A stretch of DNA of 64,000 nucleotides from Candidatus Flexifilum affinis (GTDB lineage Bacteria > Chloroflexota > Anaerolineae > Aggregatilineales > Phototrophicaceae): contig JADJPJ010000043.1 in assembly GCA_016713325.1 (NCBI GenBank), forward strand, positions 1 to 64,000, written 5' to 3'. Below are positions 54,789 to 62,764 of this stretch, piece by piece. Within the stretch, counting starts at the first letter, position 1. Each line of letters starts with the position of its first letter. The notes under the pieces are model-generated. The model did not search any database. It was not told where the DNA came from and was given only the letters and a program-made list of their open reading frames with translations. The position numbers were made by a program, and so were the translations under genes.

Positions 54789-56084
54789 TTAGTGGTAGGC
54801 CGGCATCCAGTCGCCGTGGGCGACGATCAGATCATCGACCAGCGACCAGATCTGGTCCAGCGACAGCTCGGCGGCGGTGTGCGGGTCGAGCATGGCGGCG
54901 TGGTAGATGTGCTCGCGCTTGCCGGTCAGGGCCGCCTCGACAGTCAGGCTCTGGACGTTGACGTTGGTCTGCATCATGGCGGCCAGGTGCGGCGGCAGGG
55001 CGCCGATCTTGGTCGGCTGGATGCCGCTCTTGTCGACCAGGCACGGCACTTCGACGCAGCAGCCCTGGGGCAGATTGTCGATCAGGCCGTTGTTCGGCAC
55101 GTTGCCATAGACGACGCGCGGCGTGCCCGTTTCGAGGCTGTGGATGATGCCCGAGCCGTACTCCATGCTGCGGTGCACTTCCAGGGGCGCCCCGCCTTCG
55201 AGGGCGGTGCGCTGGCGCTGCCAGTCGGCGATCTGCACCTCGCAGCGGCGGATGTACTCGTCGAGCGGAATGTTGAACTTCTCGATCAGGTCGGGGCGGT
55301 CGCGCTTGATGAACCAGGGTGTGTATTCGCTGAAGTGCTCGCTGCTCTCGGTGACGAAGTAGCCCAGGCGGGTGAACATCTCGTAGCGCACGCGGTTCCA
55401 GTCCGGCACGCGGCCTTCCTCGGCCACCTGGCGGATGCGCGGGTACAGGTTTTCGCCGTTCCGCTCGAACTTCAGGTAGAAGGCCATGTGGTTGATGCCG
55501 GCCGCGATGTAGTTGATGTCGTCGATCGGCACGCCGATGTCGTGGGCGAGCTGGTCGGCCGTCCCCTGCACGCTGTGGCACAGGCCGACGGTCTTAATCG
55601 AGCTGGCGCGGCCAATGGCCCAGCAGTTCATGGCCATGGGGTTGACGTACTGGAGGAAGGTGACGTCCGGGCAGACTTCTTCCATGTCGCGGCACATGTC
55701 GAGCAGCACCGGGATGGTGCGCAGGCCGCGCATGATTCCGCCGATGCCAAGCGTGTCGGCAATGGTCTGGCGCAGGCCGTACTTCTTGGGGATCTCGAAA
55801 TCGGTGACCGTGCCGGGCTTGTAGCCGCCGACCTGGATCATGCAGATGGCGTAGTCGGCGCCCTCGAGCGCACGGCGGCGGTCGGTGGTGGCGCTGATGG
55901 TCGGATTGGCCCCCAGGGCGTCGGCGACGCGGCGGGCGACGATCTCCGAGGTGCTCAGGCGCTCGGCGTCGATGTCGTACAGGACGATCTCGGATTCCGC
56001 GAGTTCCGGATAGCCGAGGATGTCGCCGAGCAGGTTCTTGGCGAAGACGGTGCTGCCAGCGCCAATGAATGTAATGCGGGGCAT
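54789..56084 (-). CDS. melA: GH4 alpha-galactosidase MelA
   Basis: A 431-residue NAD+- and Mn2+-dependent glycosidase that hydrolyses melibiose and related alpha-galactosides by an oxidation-elimination mechanism. The Rossmann start is 'MPRITFIGAGSTVFAKN', and 'LQYVNPMAMNCWAI' carries N148. 'VGLCHSVQGTADQLA' gives C169 and the CHSV signature of GH4 alpha-galactosidases, and 'AGINHMAFYL' the metal ligand H199. 'NNGLIDNLPQGCCVEV' also matches E. coli MelA closely. ATG 56084 follows AAAGGTGA; the longer reading from 56093 starts inside that site. It is last in the direction of the second sugar operon. Confidence 0.93.
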   Translation of the reverse strand: MPRITFIGAGSTVFAKNLLGDILGYPELAESEIVLYDIDAERLSTSEIVARRVADALGANPTISATTDRRRALEGADYAICMIQVGGYKPGTVTDFEIPKKYGLRQTIADTLGIGGIMRGLRTIPVLLDMCRDMEEVCPDVTFLQYVNPMAMNCWAIGRASSIKTVGLCHSVQGTADQLAHDIGVPIDDINYIAAGINHMAFYLKFERNGENLYPRIRQVAEEGRVPDWNRVRYEMFTRLGYFVTESSEHFSEYTPWFIKRDRPDLIEKFNIPLDEYIRRCEVQIADWQRQRTALEGGAPLEVHRSMEYGSGIIHSLETGTPRVVYGNVPNNGLIDNLPQGCCVEVPCLVDKSGIQPTKIGALPPHLAAMMQTNVNVQSLTVEAALTGKREHIYHAAMLDPHTAAELSLDQIWSLVDDLIVAHGDWMPAYH

Positions 56085-56097
56085 GGGGATCACCTTT

Positions 56098-56214
56098 CAT
56101 GGATGCGGACGTCCCAGAAGGGCGTCCATGCGAAACCGGGCAAAAGCGGACAACCCAGAAGGGCGTCCATGCGAACATCAGGGTATGCGGACGCGCAGTA
56201 GCGCGTCCCTACGG
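56098..56214. repeat. GGACG...CGTCC palindrome copies
   Basis: Two direct copies of GCGGAC-CCCAGAAGGGCGTCC-ATGCG (56103-56133 and 56147-56175) and one inverted GCGCAGTAGCGCGTCCCTAC copy (56190-56212), between melA and the FG-GAP gene. Confidence 0.7.
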
Positions 56215-57837
56215 ACGTACAACGGTCATGACAGGGACGCCACCGAATTGCTCGATCGACTGGCGGTGACCGTCCGGCCAGAGGATCTCAAGGCGCAGCA
56301 GGGTGGCATCCCTGGGAAAGCCAAAATGGACGCGCGCCGGATCGCCGGACAGGTACCCGCTGAGGGCGCGCATCTCGCGGGTATAAGCGACCGTATCGGC
56401 AATAGTATCGCCTCTGCCGCCGGCGGTGAGGAGGGTCAGCCGGGCGCCAATGCCGTCCGGGTTGGCGGAACCTGGATGGCGCAGTTCCACCTGCAAGCTC
56501 GCCCCGCCGCACAGGCTGTTTTCGTACAGAACGGCGGGCGCGTTCAGGTTGTTGACGACGATATCCAGATCGCCGTCATTGTCGAGATCGGCCATGCTCA
56601 TGCCGCGCCCGCTGGCCGTGCCGCCCAACCTCCATTCAGGCGCGGGGATCAGACGCGCGCCACCGGCATTGCGAAAAGCCAGGTTAGCTTCGACCAGCTC
56701 GTCGTCGGGCAGATGGCCAAACAACTCGACGGAGATCATGCCGTTGACCGCATACAGATCGAGAAAGCCGTCGTTGTCCAGGTCGCCAAATTTGCTCGAC
56801 CAGGTCCAGCCGGTGGCCGGGATGCCGAAGTCGCGGGCGCGGTTGGCGAAGCGGCCATCGGCGCCCTGCACGTTGAGGATGTTCTCGACCGTCTGGAGGT
56901 CGCCGGGGGGCAGCGGGTTGCGCTCCAGATCGTCAAAGACGAAGTCCCAGGCGCGGCGGGTGGCCGGGTCGTCGGAGGTCGGCTGCATGTCGGCGGCGAA
57001 GAATTCCTGCCGACCGTCGTTGTCGAGATCGCCGGCGTCGAAGCTCATGGTGCTGTAGGCGGTGGCCGGGAATGGCGCGGTAGAAAGCCAGCCGCCGGCG
57101 CGGAAGCTCCAGGCCTGATCGGGGAAGCGGAAGTCGTTACCGACAATCAGGTCGACCGCCCCATCGGCGTCGACGTCGGAAAGCCAGAGGGCCAGCGCCT
57201 GCGATTCTTCGGCAAGGCGAGTCGCGACATATTCGCCGCCGCGGTTTTCATAGACGAAAACGCCGGCGCCGCCGCTGAACAGGAACGAGTCGCGCATCAG
57301 CTTCGAGAGTTCGACGTCATAGGAAGCGGCGGCCATGTCGAGATCGCCATCGCCGTCGACGTCGTTGAAGGCGATCGTCCCGGCAGGCGCCCGAACGCCG
57401 GGCAACGGCGTCAGGCGGAATCTGCCGACGCCATCACTGCGCCACCAGGACGGCGCGCCTAACTGGGTGGTCAGGATGATGTCGCGCCAGCCGTCGGCGT
57501 CCAGGTCGACCAGGGCGACGGCGCGCGTCCGGCCCACCATTCCTGGCGGCTGCTCGGCGCGGAAGGTCAGGCCGCCCTCGTTCCACAGAAGGGTGTTGGG
57601 TCCGTCGAGGTTGCCCAGGACGATGTCGAGCAGACCATCGTTATTGAGATCGTTGATACCCAGGCCGGAGCCATTGCTCTCGTAGAAACGTACGACGTCA
57701 CCGCGCGTCTGAGTGGTATGGGGGAGCGTGTGTTCGATGAAATGGCCGGTGCAGGGCGAGGTGGCAGAATCGGCCTGCGAGAGGGCCACGAGATGGGCAG
57801 GCATCAGGAGGAACACCAGAAGCATTCGGCGAAGCAT
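56209..57837 (-). CDS. Secreted FG-GAP/VCBS repeat protein with UnbV/ASPIC C-terminus
   Basis: A 542-residue secreted protein. A signal peptide (residues 1-23) leads to repeated FG-GAP units, each with an acidic calcium loop: 'DLNNDGLLD', 'DLDADGWRD', 'DVDGDGDLD', 'DVDADGAVD', 'DLDNDGRQE', 'DLDNDGFLD' and 'DLDNDGDLD'. These build a seven-bladed integrin-like propeller. The last 90 residues ('GIGARLTLLTAGGRGD', 'HFGFPRDATLLRLEILWPDG') are the ASPIC/UnbV domain, common at the end of such proteins. Ligand unknown; surface binding or carbohydrate capture is plausible because it lies between the sugar-binding protein and melA. Confidence 0.88.
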   Translation of the reverse strand: MLRRMLLVFLLMPAHLVALSQADSATSPCTGHFIEHTLPHTTQTRGDVVRFYESNGSGLGINDLNNDGLLDIVLGNLDGPNTLLWNEGGLTFRAEQPPGMVGRTRAVALVDLDADGWRDIILTTQLGAPSWWRSDGVGRFRLTPLPGVRAPAGTIAFNDVDGDGDLDMAAASYDVELSKLMRDSFLFSGGAGVFVYENRGGEYVATRLAEESQALALWLSDVDADGAVDLIVGNDFRFPDQAWSFRAGGWLSTAPFPATAYSTMSFDAGDLDNDGRQEFFAADMQPTSDDPATRRAWDFVFDDLERNPLPPGDLQTVENILNVQGADGRFANRARDFGIPATGWTWSSKFGDLDNDGFLDLYAVNGMISVELFGHLPDDELVEANLAFRNAGGARLIPAPEWRLGGTASGRGMSMADLDNDGDLDIVVNNLNAPAVLYENSLCGGASLQVELRHPGSANPDGIGARLTLLTAGGRGDTIADTVAYTREMRALSGYLSGDPARVHFGFPRDATLLRLEILWPDGHRQSIEQFGGVPVMTVVRP

Positions 57838-57861
57838 TGGATGCGCTACCCCGGGTTAAGC

Positions 57862-57962
57862 ACCCCTCACCCCCTGACCCCTCTCCCGCGCAAGCGGAGG
57901 TCAGGGCCTGGACCCTCACCCCCGCCCCCTCGCCCGCGTGTGCGGGAGAGGGGAGCAGGACA
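57862..57962. repeat. Two CCCCTCACCCC stem-loop copies
   Basis: 'acccctcaccccctgacccc' followed by CTCTCCCGCGCAAGCGGAGG, then a second copy with CTCGCCCGCGTGTGCGGGAG and GAGGGGAG. It lies between the binding protein and the FG-GAP gene. Confidence 0.75.
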
Positions 57963-57990
57963 GTGAAGCCAGCAGGGGTGAGGTCAGACG

Positions 57991-59310
57991 CTAGAACAGG
58001 TCGTTGATTTCGGCGTTGGCCGCGGGCAGAACGTCCGCCGCCTTCGACAGGCCGAGGGAGATGGCGTCCATCGCTTCATTCATGATGGTCGTGATCTCGC
58101 CGGCGTAGTCGGCGATCGGGAACAGGAAGGTGCCGCCCTCTTCGTTGGCCTGGTCGACAAAAGCGCTCACGTCGACGCCGGCATCCGCGCGCATCTGCTG
58201 CGACATGGCGGCCGCCTCAGGAATGGCCGGGAAGACGACGCCGGACGCGCCGATGACGTTCTGGCATTCCGCCGAGGCCAGGTACTTGACCCAGGCCCAG
58301 GATTCTTCCAGGTTCGGCGTGCCAACCCAGATCGAGTCCGCCAGACCATTGAACATGGACTTGCGGCCTTCAGGGCCGGCGGGCAGGCGAGCGAAACCCA
58401 CTTCGAAGTCGCTAGCCAGGAAGGAGCCGATCATCCAGGAGCCGTTCTGGGTCACCGCGCCCTGAACGGACTGGAACATGGTGGTCGCGCCGAGGGAGGT
58501 GATGTCGGCGAAGGCCGGGGAATAGCCGTATTCCAGGGCCAGATCCGCCCACCACTGAATGGTGTCGATGAAGCGCGGATCGTCGTAGTTGTAGCTGGTC
58601 GCCCACGGGCCTTCATTGAAGGTCCAGCCGAGGCTGGCGGTGTAGGGGCTCCACTGGGTCTGGCCGTAGCCGCCGCCCATGCCGTCCGGAATGAAGCCGT
58701 ACTGCACGACGTTGGCCTTGTCGAAGTCGGGGCTGAGGCCGTTGTTGCCATTGGCGTCGAGGGTCAGCGCGGCGATGGTCTGCAGGAAGGTGCCGCCGTC
58801 TTCGAGGTTCCAGGTCAGTTCGTTGAGCGACGCCGGGTCAATGCCGGCGGCCTCGACCATGGCCTTGTTGAAGATGAGAGCGACAGTGTCCCAGTCCTTG
58901 GGCAGACCGAAGCGCTGGCCGTCCTTGACCCACAGGTCGGCGAGGCCGGGGTAGTAGATATCGGTCGCCACGCCGTCACGTTCGACGAGCGGCTGAATGT
59001 CGACGAGCTGCTCGAGGGCGACGAACTCAGGATACTTCGCCAGGTGGTTGGTGAAGACATCCGGCGCCGTGCCGCTGATGAAGCCGGTGCTGATACCGGT
59101 CCAGTAGTCGTCCCAGCCAAGCTGCTCGATGGTGACGGTGATGCCAGGGTTGGCCGCCATGAAGGCATCGGCGCACTGCTGGTAGGGAGGAAGCTGGTTG
59201 GTGTCCCACAGTTGGTAACGGATGGTGACGCCGTCCTGCGCGCTGACGCTGACCGTCAGAGCCATCAGGGCGACCAGCACAAAAAGGAGTACCGAAACAC
59301 GACGACTCAT
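57991..59310 (-). CDS. Sugar ABC transporter substrate-binding protein
   Basis: A 439-residue extracytoplasmic binding protein with a signal peptide ('VLLFVLVALMALTVSVSAQ', about residues 7-25). Conserved cluster 1 features are 'GVTIRYQLWDTNQLPPYQQC' at the start of the mature part, 'GTAPDVFTNHLAKYPEF', 'YGLADLW'-type region 'YYPGLADLWVKDGQRFGLP', 'QGAVTQNGSWMIGSFL' and 'LPAGPEGRKSMFNGLADSI'. AAGGAG lies ten bases before ATG 59310. It is in the operon lacI-malF-malG-binding protein. MelA downstream suggests an alpha-galactoside ligand such as melibiose or raffinose; this is inference from context. Confidence 0.9.
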   Translation of the reverse strand: MSRRVSVLLFVLVALMALTVSVSAQDGVTIRYQLWDTNQLPPYQQCADAFMAANPGITVTIEQLGWDDYWTGISTGFISGTAPDVFTNHLAKYPEFVALEQLVDIQPLVERDGVATDIYYPGLADLWVKDGQRFGLPKDWDTVALIFNKAMVEAAGIDPASLNELTWNLEDGGTFLQTIAALTLDANGNNGLSPDFDKANVVQYGFIPDGMGGGYGQTQWSPYTASLGWTFNEGPWATSYNYDDPRFIDTIQWWADLALEYGYSPAFADITSLGATTMFQSVQGAVTQNGSWMIGSFLASDFEVGFARLPAGPEGRKSMFNGLADSIWVGTPNLEESWAWVKYLASAECQNVIGASGVVFPAIPEAAAMSQQMRADAGVDVSAFVDQANEEGGTFLFPIADYAGEITTIMNEAMDAISLGLSKAADVLPAANAEINDLF

Positions 59311-59387
59311 TGAAACTTTCTCCTTGAGATATTCGATGCGTGCCGATTGATCAACGGGTCCGTACGCGACCCGAGTGACACCAAGGG

Positions 59388-60329
59388 TTATTTGAAGCCG
59401 GAGAACTGGATGGAATCCACGACCCGGCGGCCGAAAAACAGGAACAGCAGGATGGTCGGCACGATGCTGACGACCGTCCCGGCCATCAGCCCCGTCCAAT
59501 CCGGCGAGCCCTGCGGCGTCTGCGACTTGAAGACGTTGAGGGCGACCGTGAGGACGCGCACGTTCTCGTCGCGCCCAACCAGGAAGGGCCACAGATACTC
59601 GTTCCAGGCGCCGATGAAGGTCAGCAGGCCGAGTGTGAGCAGCGGGCCGCGCATGAGCGGCAGCGCAATGCGCCAGAAGACGCCGAACGACGTCGCCCCG
59701 TCCAGCATAGCCGCTTCTTCCAGATCCCTGTTCAGGCTGATGAAAAACTGGCGCATGAAGAAGACGGCGAACGGACTCATCAGGAAGGCCGGAGCGACGA
59801 TGCCGGCGAAGGTGCCGATCAGACCCAACTGGCGGATGAGCACGAAGTTGGGGATGAACAGGACGATGCCGGGGATCATCAGGCCGGTCAGATAGATGAA
59901 GAAGATCGTGTCGCGCAGCGGGAACTTGAAGCGCGCGAAGGCGTAGGCCGCCATCGAGCTGAAGAGCGTCTGCCCGATGGTGATCAGCCCGGCGACGATG
60001 AACGAGTTGCGCAGGTAGATCCAGAAGTTAATGGTGCCGGCCGAGAGATTGGTCGCGCCTTCGCCCACAATGGTGGCCTGGTCAATCATGCCCAGCACGC
60101 GCTGGAAATTGAACAGCGTGGGGTCGGTGGGCAGAAGTTCGGAGGCATGCGCGAACAGCGTGCCTGGATCCGGGTTGGTCAGCGCCGTGCGCAGCACCCA
60201 GTAGAACGGGAACAGGGTGATGAAGACCATGAAGGCGACGACGATCCAGGTGATGATCTTGCCAGCATTGTGGCGTCGCGCCTCGCGCCGTTCCAGAGTC
60301 CTGACGGCAGTTTGAGAAATGGTTGCCAT
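59388..60329 (-). CDS. MalG-type sugar ABC permease
   Basis: A 313-residue CUT1 permease with complete topology: 'GKIITWIVVAFMVFITLFPF' first helix, 'SSMAAYAFARFKFPLRD', 'LTGLMIPGIVLFIPNFVLI', the EAA loop 'DLEEAAMLDGATSFGVFW' with 'RIALPLMRGPLL', and the C-terminal 'FGRRVVDSIQFSGFK'. The periplasmic loop between the first two helices is somewhat long (about residues 55-105). It follows MalF by 18 bases and precedes the binding protein by 77, in one operon. Confidence 0.93.
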   Translation of the reverse strand: MATISQTAVRTLERREARRHNAGKIITWIVVAFMVFITLFPFYWVLRTALTNPDPGTLFAHASELLPTDPTLFNFQRVLGMIDQATIVGEGATNLSAGTINFWIYLRNSFIVAGLITIGQTLFSSMAAYAFARFKFPLRDTIFFIYLTGLMIPGIVLFIPNFVLIRQLGLIGTFAGIVAPAFLMSPFAVFFMRQFFISLNRDLEEAAMLDGATSFGVFWRIALPLMRGPLLTLGLLTFIGAWNEYLWPFLVGRDENVRVLTVALNVFKSQTPQGSPDWTGLMAGTVVSIVPTILLFLFFGRRVVDSIQFSGFK

Positions 60330-60347
60330 GAGTCTTTCCCTCCCGGC

Positions 60348-61289
60348 CTACTGGTAATCCGCGAGGTCGGATTGACCGGCGCGCAGATAGCGAGTCTGGA
60401 TGATGGTGACGGTGATGAGGATGGCGAACAGCACCACCGAGGCAGCCGTGGCCACGCCCATGTTGATGCGCCGCTCGAAGACCTGCTCGTAGATATAGAC
60501 GATGATGGTGCGCGTGGCGCCTGCCGGACCGCCTTCGGTGGCGACGGCGATGGTGTCGAAGATCTGGAAGGAGCCGATGACCGACGTGACGATTACGAAG
60601 ACCAGGACCGGACGCAGCAGCGGCAGGGTGATGCCCCAGAACTGCTCCCAGACGTTGGCGCCATCGACGGTAGCCGCTTCATAGAGCGACTTGGGGATGG
60701 TCTTGAGGCCGGCGAAGATCAGGATGGCGTTGTAGCCCATGTGGCGCCAGATGTTGACGCCGGCGATCGAGGCGATCGCCTGATTCGGGTCTCCAAAGAA
60801 GCCCTGCTTGCCAATGCCGATGTTCTGCAGAAAGAGATTGATCAGGCCCAGGGTCGGGTCGAGCAGCCAGACGAAGAGCATGGCGACGATGACGTTGGGC
60901 ATGAGCCAGGGCAGGATCATGACGCCGCGCAGGAGCGACGAATTGGACACGCGCTCCAGGAAGACGGCGATGACGACGGCCAGCACGGTCTGGATCGGGA
61001 TGTTCCAGAGCACATAGGTGACGGTGATTTGCAGCGCCCGCCAGAAGCGATCGTCGGCGAAAATCTCCTGATAGTTGGCAATGCCAACGAATTCGGCGTC
61101 GGTCAGCAGGTTCCATTCGTGGAAGCTGATGATCACGCTGCGAATGGCGGGAACGGCGAAGAAGGCGATAAAGCCGATCAGACTGGGCAGAATGAAAAAA
61201 TACCCCAGGAAGACCTGATTATTGGCCAGACGGCCGATCAGACTGGGCTGTCCTTTTTGAGATGCAGCGCCTACTTTTACGGCGGCCAC
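60348..61289 (-). CDS. MalF-type sugar ABC permease
   Basis: A 313-residue CUT1 permease. 'LGYFFILPSLIGFIAFFAVP' is the first helix, 'RGVMILPWLMPNVIVAMLFV' the third, and the docking loop is 'SLYEAATVDGANVWEQFW' followed by 'GITLPLLRPVL'. It starts at GTG 61289, twelve bases after the lacI stop, so regulator and transporter share one message. Normal family length. Confidence 0.92.
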   Translation of the reverse strand: MAAVKVGAASQKGQPSLIGRLANNQVFLGYFFILPSLIGFIAFFAVPAIRSVIISFHEWNLLTDAEFVGIANYQEIFADDRFWRALQITVTYVLWNIPIQTVLAVVIAVFLERVSNSSLLRGVMILPWLMPNVIVAMLFVWLLDPTLGLINLFLQNIGIGKQGFFGDPNQAIASIAGVNIWRHMGYNAILIFAGLKTIPKSLYEAATVDGANVWEQFWGITLPLLRPVLVFVIVTSVIGSFQIFDTIAVATEGGPAGATRTIIVYIYEQVFERRINMGVATAASVVLFAILITVTIIQTRYLRAGQSDLADYQ

Positions 61290-61301
61290 GGATCCCTCCC
61301 C

Positions 61302-62378
61302 CTATTTCGAATAACCTAAGTGTTGTCGGGACTCGGCGTGCTGGGCTACCCCACAGGACTGGCGCACCACCAACTGAGTCTCCAGCGTGATATGTTTTTC
61401 TTCCGGCGCATCCCCCTCGATCAGCGCCAGCAGCATTTGCGCCGCCAGCCGCCCCTGCTCGATGTCCGGCTCGTTGACGGTGGTGAGCGGCGGCGTGAAG
61501 TAACTGGCCAACCGGATGTCGTCGAAACCCGCTACGGCAATATCTTCGGGAATGCGCAGTCCTGCTTCGTCGATCGCCCGGTAAGCCCCGACCGCCATGA
61601 CATCGTTCATGGCATAGACGGCGGTGGGCAGTGGGGATTCCTGAAGAATCTGCTTCATCGCTTCATAGCCGGTCTCCGGATCATAATCGCCGTAGCGCAC
61701 CAGCTTCGGATCAAACGGGCAGCCCGCCTGACGAAGGGTGTCGCGGAAGACGCGCAGGCGGCGCTCGGCGTGCGGACTGGTCATCGCCGGGGCATAGGGA
61801 ATGCAGGCGACGCGGCAGTGGCCAAGATCGATCAGGTGCTGTACGACGGCGCGCACCCCCCTGAATTTGTCGACCTCGACGGAGTAGACATCCGGGTGAA
61901 TATTGTTGAGCGAGACGACGGCCAGCCCCTGCTGAGTGCAGTTGAGGATCTGGCGGATGTCGTCGGCGCTGGGGTGGGAGAAACTGACGATGACGCCGGC
62001 CGCTTCCTTGCTTTGCAGCAGATCGGCGTAAACGTTCTGCGTGCCGGTGCGGTCGAGCTGGACCAAAACGCGCCAGTCGGTGTGCTCGGTGGCCTGACCG
62101 ATGCCGGTCAGCACCTTGGGAATATATTCGTCGAGCCAGATCTGAGAATGCGGGTGAGAAAGGACAAGGGCAATGTTGTTGCTGCGCCCGCGCGCCAGCG
62201 AACGTGCCGCCATGTCGGGGACATAGTTGAGTTCGCGCGCCGCCTGGAGGACCCGTTCCTTGGTCTCCGGGCTGATGTTGGCGTCCTCGACGTTGTTCAG
62301 CACGAAGCTGACGGTCGTCTGAGAGACTCCGGCGCGTTCGGCAACCTGTTTACTGGTGGTACGGCGCTGCTTTTTCAC
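61302..62378 (-). CDS. LacI-family repressor of the second sugar operon
   Basis: A 358-residue LacI/GalR regulator. The DNA-binding part is 'TTSKQVAERAGVSQTTVSFV' with hinge 'YVPDMAARSLARGRSNNIAL'. The core domain shows 'LGHCRVACIPYAPAMTSPHA', 'PLPTAVYAMNDVMAVGAYRA' and 'PEDIAVAGFDDIRLASYF'. Translation starts at GTG 62378. It is the first gene of its operon, and its promoter region carries three spaced TTACTAAA-type half-sites (62402-62436), so autoregulation together with the transporter is likely. Confidence 0.92.
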   Translation of the reverse strand: MKKQRRTTSKQVAERAGVSQTTVSFVLNNVEDANISPETKERVLQAARELNYVPDMAARSLARGRSNNIALVLSHPHSQIWLDEYIPKVLTGIGQATEHTDWRVLVQLDRTGTQNVYADLLQSKEAAGVIVSFSHPSADDIRQILNCTQQGLAVVSLNNIHPDVYSVEVDKFRGVRAVVQHLIDLGHCRVACIPYAPAMTSPHAERRLRVFRDTLRQAGCPFDPKLVRYGDYDPETGYEAMKQILQESPLPTAVYAMNDVMAVGAYRAIDEAGLRIPEDIAVAGFDDIRLASYFTPPLTTVNEPDIEQGRLAAQMLLALIEGDAPEEKHITLETQLVVRQSCGVAQHAESRQHLGYSK

Positions 62379-62401
62379 AACCCAATTTCCAGCAAGAAAC
62401 G

Positions 62402-62436
62402 TTTACTAAAGCGCATTACTAAAGCGCATTAGTAAA
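62402..62436. promoter_or_regulatory. Operator array of the second LacI operon
   Basis: A 13-base direct repeat TTACTAAAGCGCA (62403-62415 and 62416-62428) followed by the inverted half TTAGTAA (62429-62435). It lies 24-58 bases before the lacI GTG and overlaps the end of the -10 element. Confidence 0.75.
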
Positions 62437-62463
62437 TTAGCACAAGATTCGTTACGGTGTCAA
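62434..62463 (-). promoter_or_regulatory. Promoter of the second LacI/sugar operon
   Basis: On the minus strand: TTGACA (62458-62463), an 18-base spacer and TAATTT (62434-62439), overlapping the distal operator half-site. Confidence 0.65.
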
Positions 62464-62483
62464 GGGGTCAGTGTAAACTTAGG

Positions 62484-62764
62484 AGGAATGAGAAAAAGAA
62501 GTGATGAGGGATGAGGGAATGCAGGACTGAGTGGAAAGTGCTGAGGACTGAGGAAGAGAAGTTATGAGAGACGAGAAATGAGAGATGAGCGGTCACGATT
62601 TGGCGTGTTTTTGGGCGGGCACATTGGCCCGCCCCTACCGTCAATTATGGTGGCATAGAGGCGGACGTGTAAACGAAGTTTGCCTGTGTCCGCCCGCAAC
62701 AAACTCTGCAACACAACCCCCTCAGCAACTCGTTTCTCATCTCTCGTCTCTCATTTCTTCTTTT
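62484..62764. repeat. Heptamer purine and pyrimidine tracts bracketing a palindrome
   Basis: 62484-62590 is a purine-rich tract with seven-base periodicity (GATGAGG, GACTGAG, AAATGAG, AGATGAG). 62727-62764 is the opposite-sense pyrimidine tract (CTCATCT, CTCGTCT, CTCATTT). Between them is a GGGCGGGC-ACATT-GGCCCGCCC palindrome followed by CTAC (62612-62637). The right tract runs up to the stop of the hydrolase gene. Confidence 0.7.
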
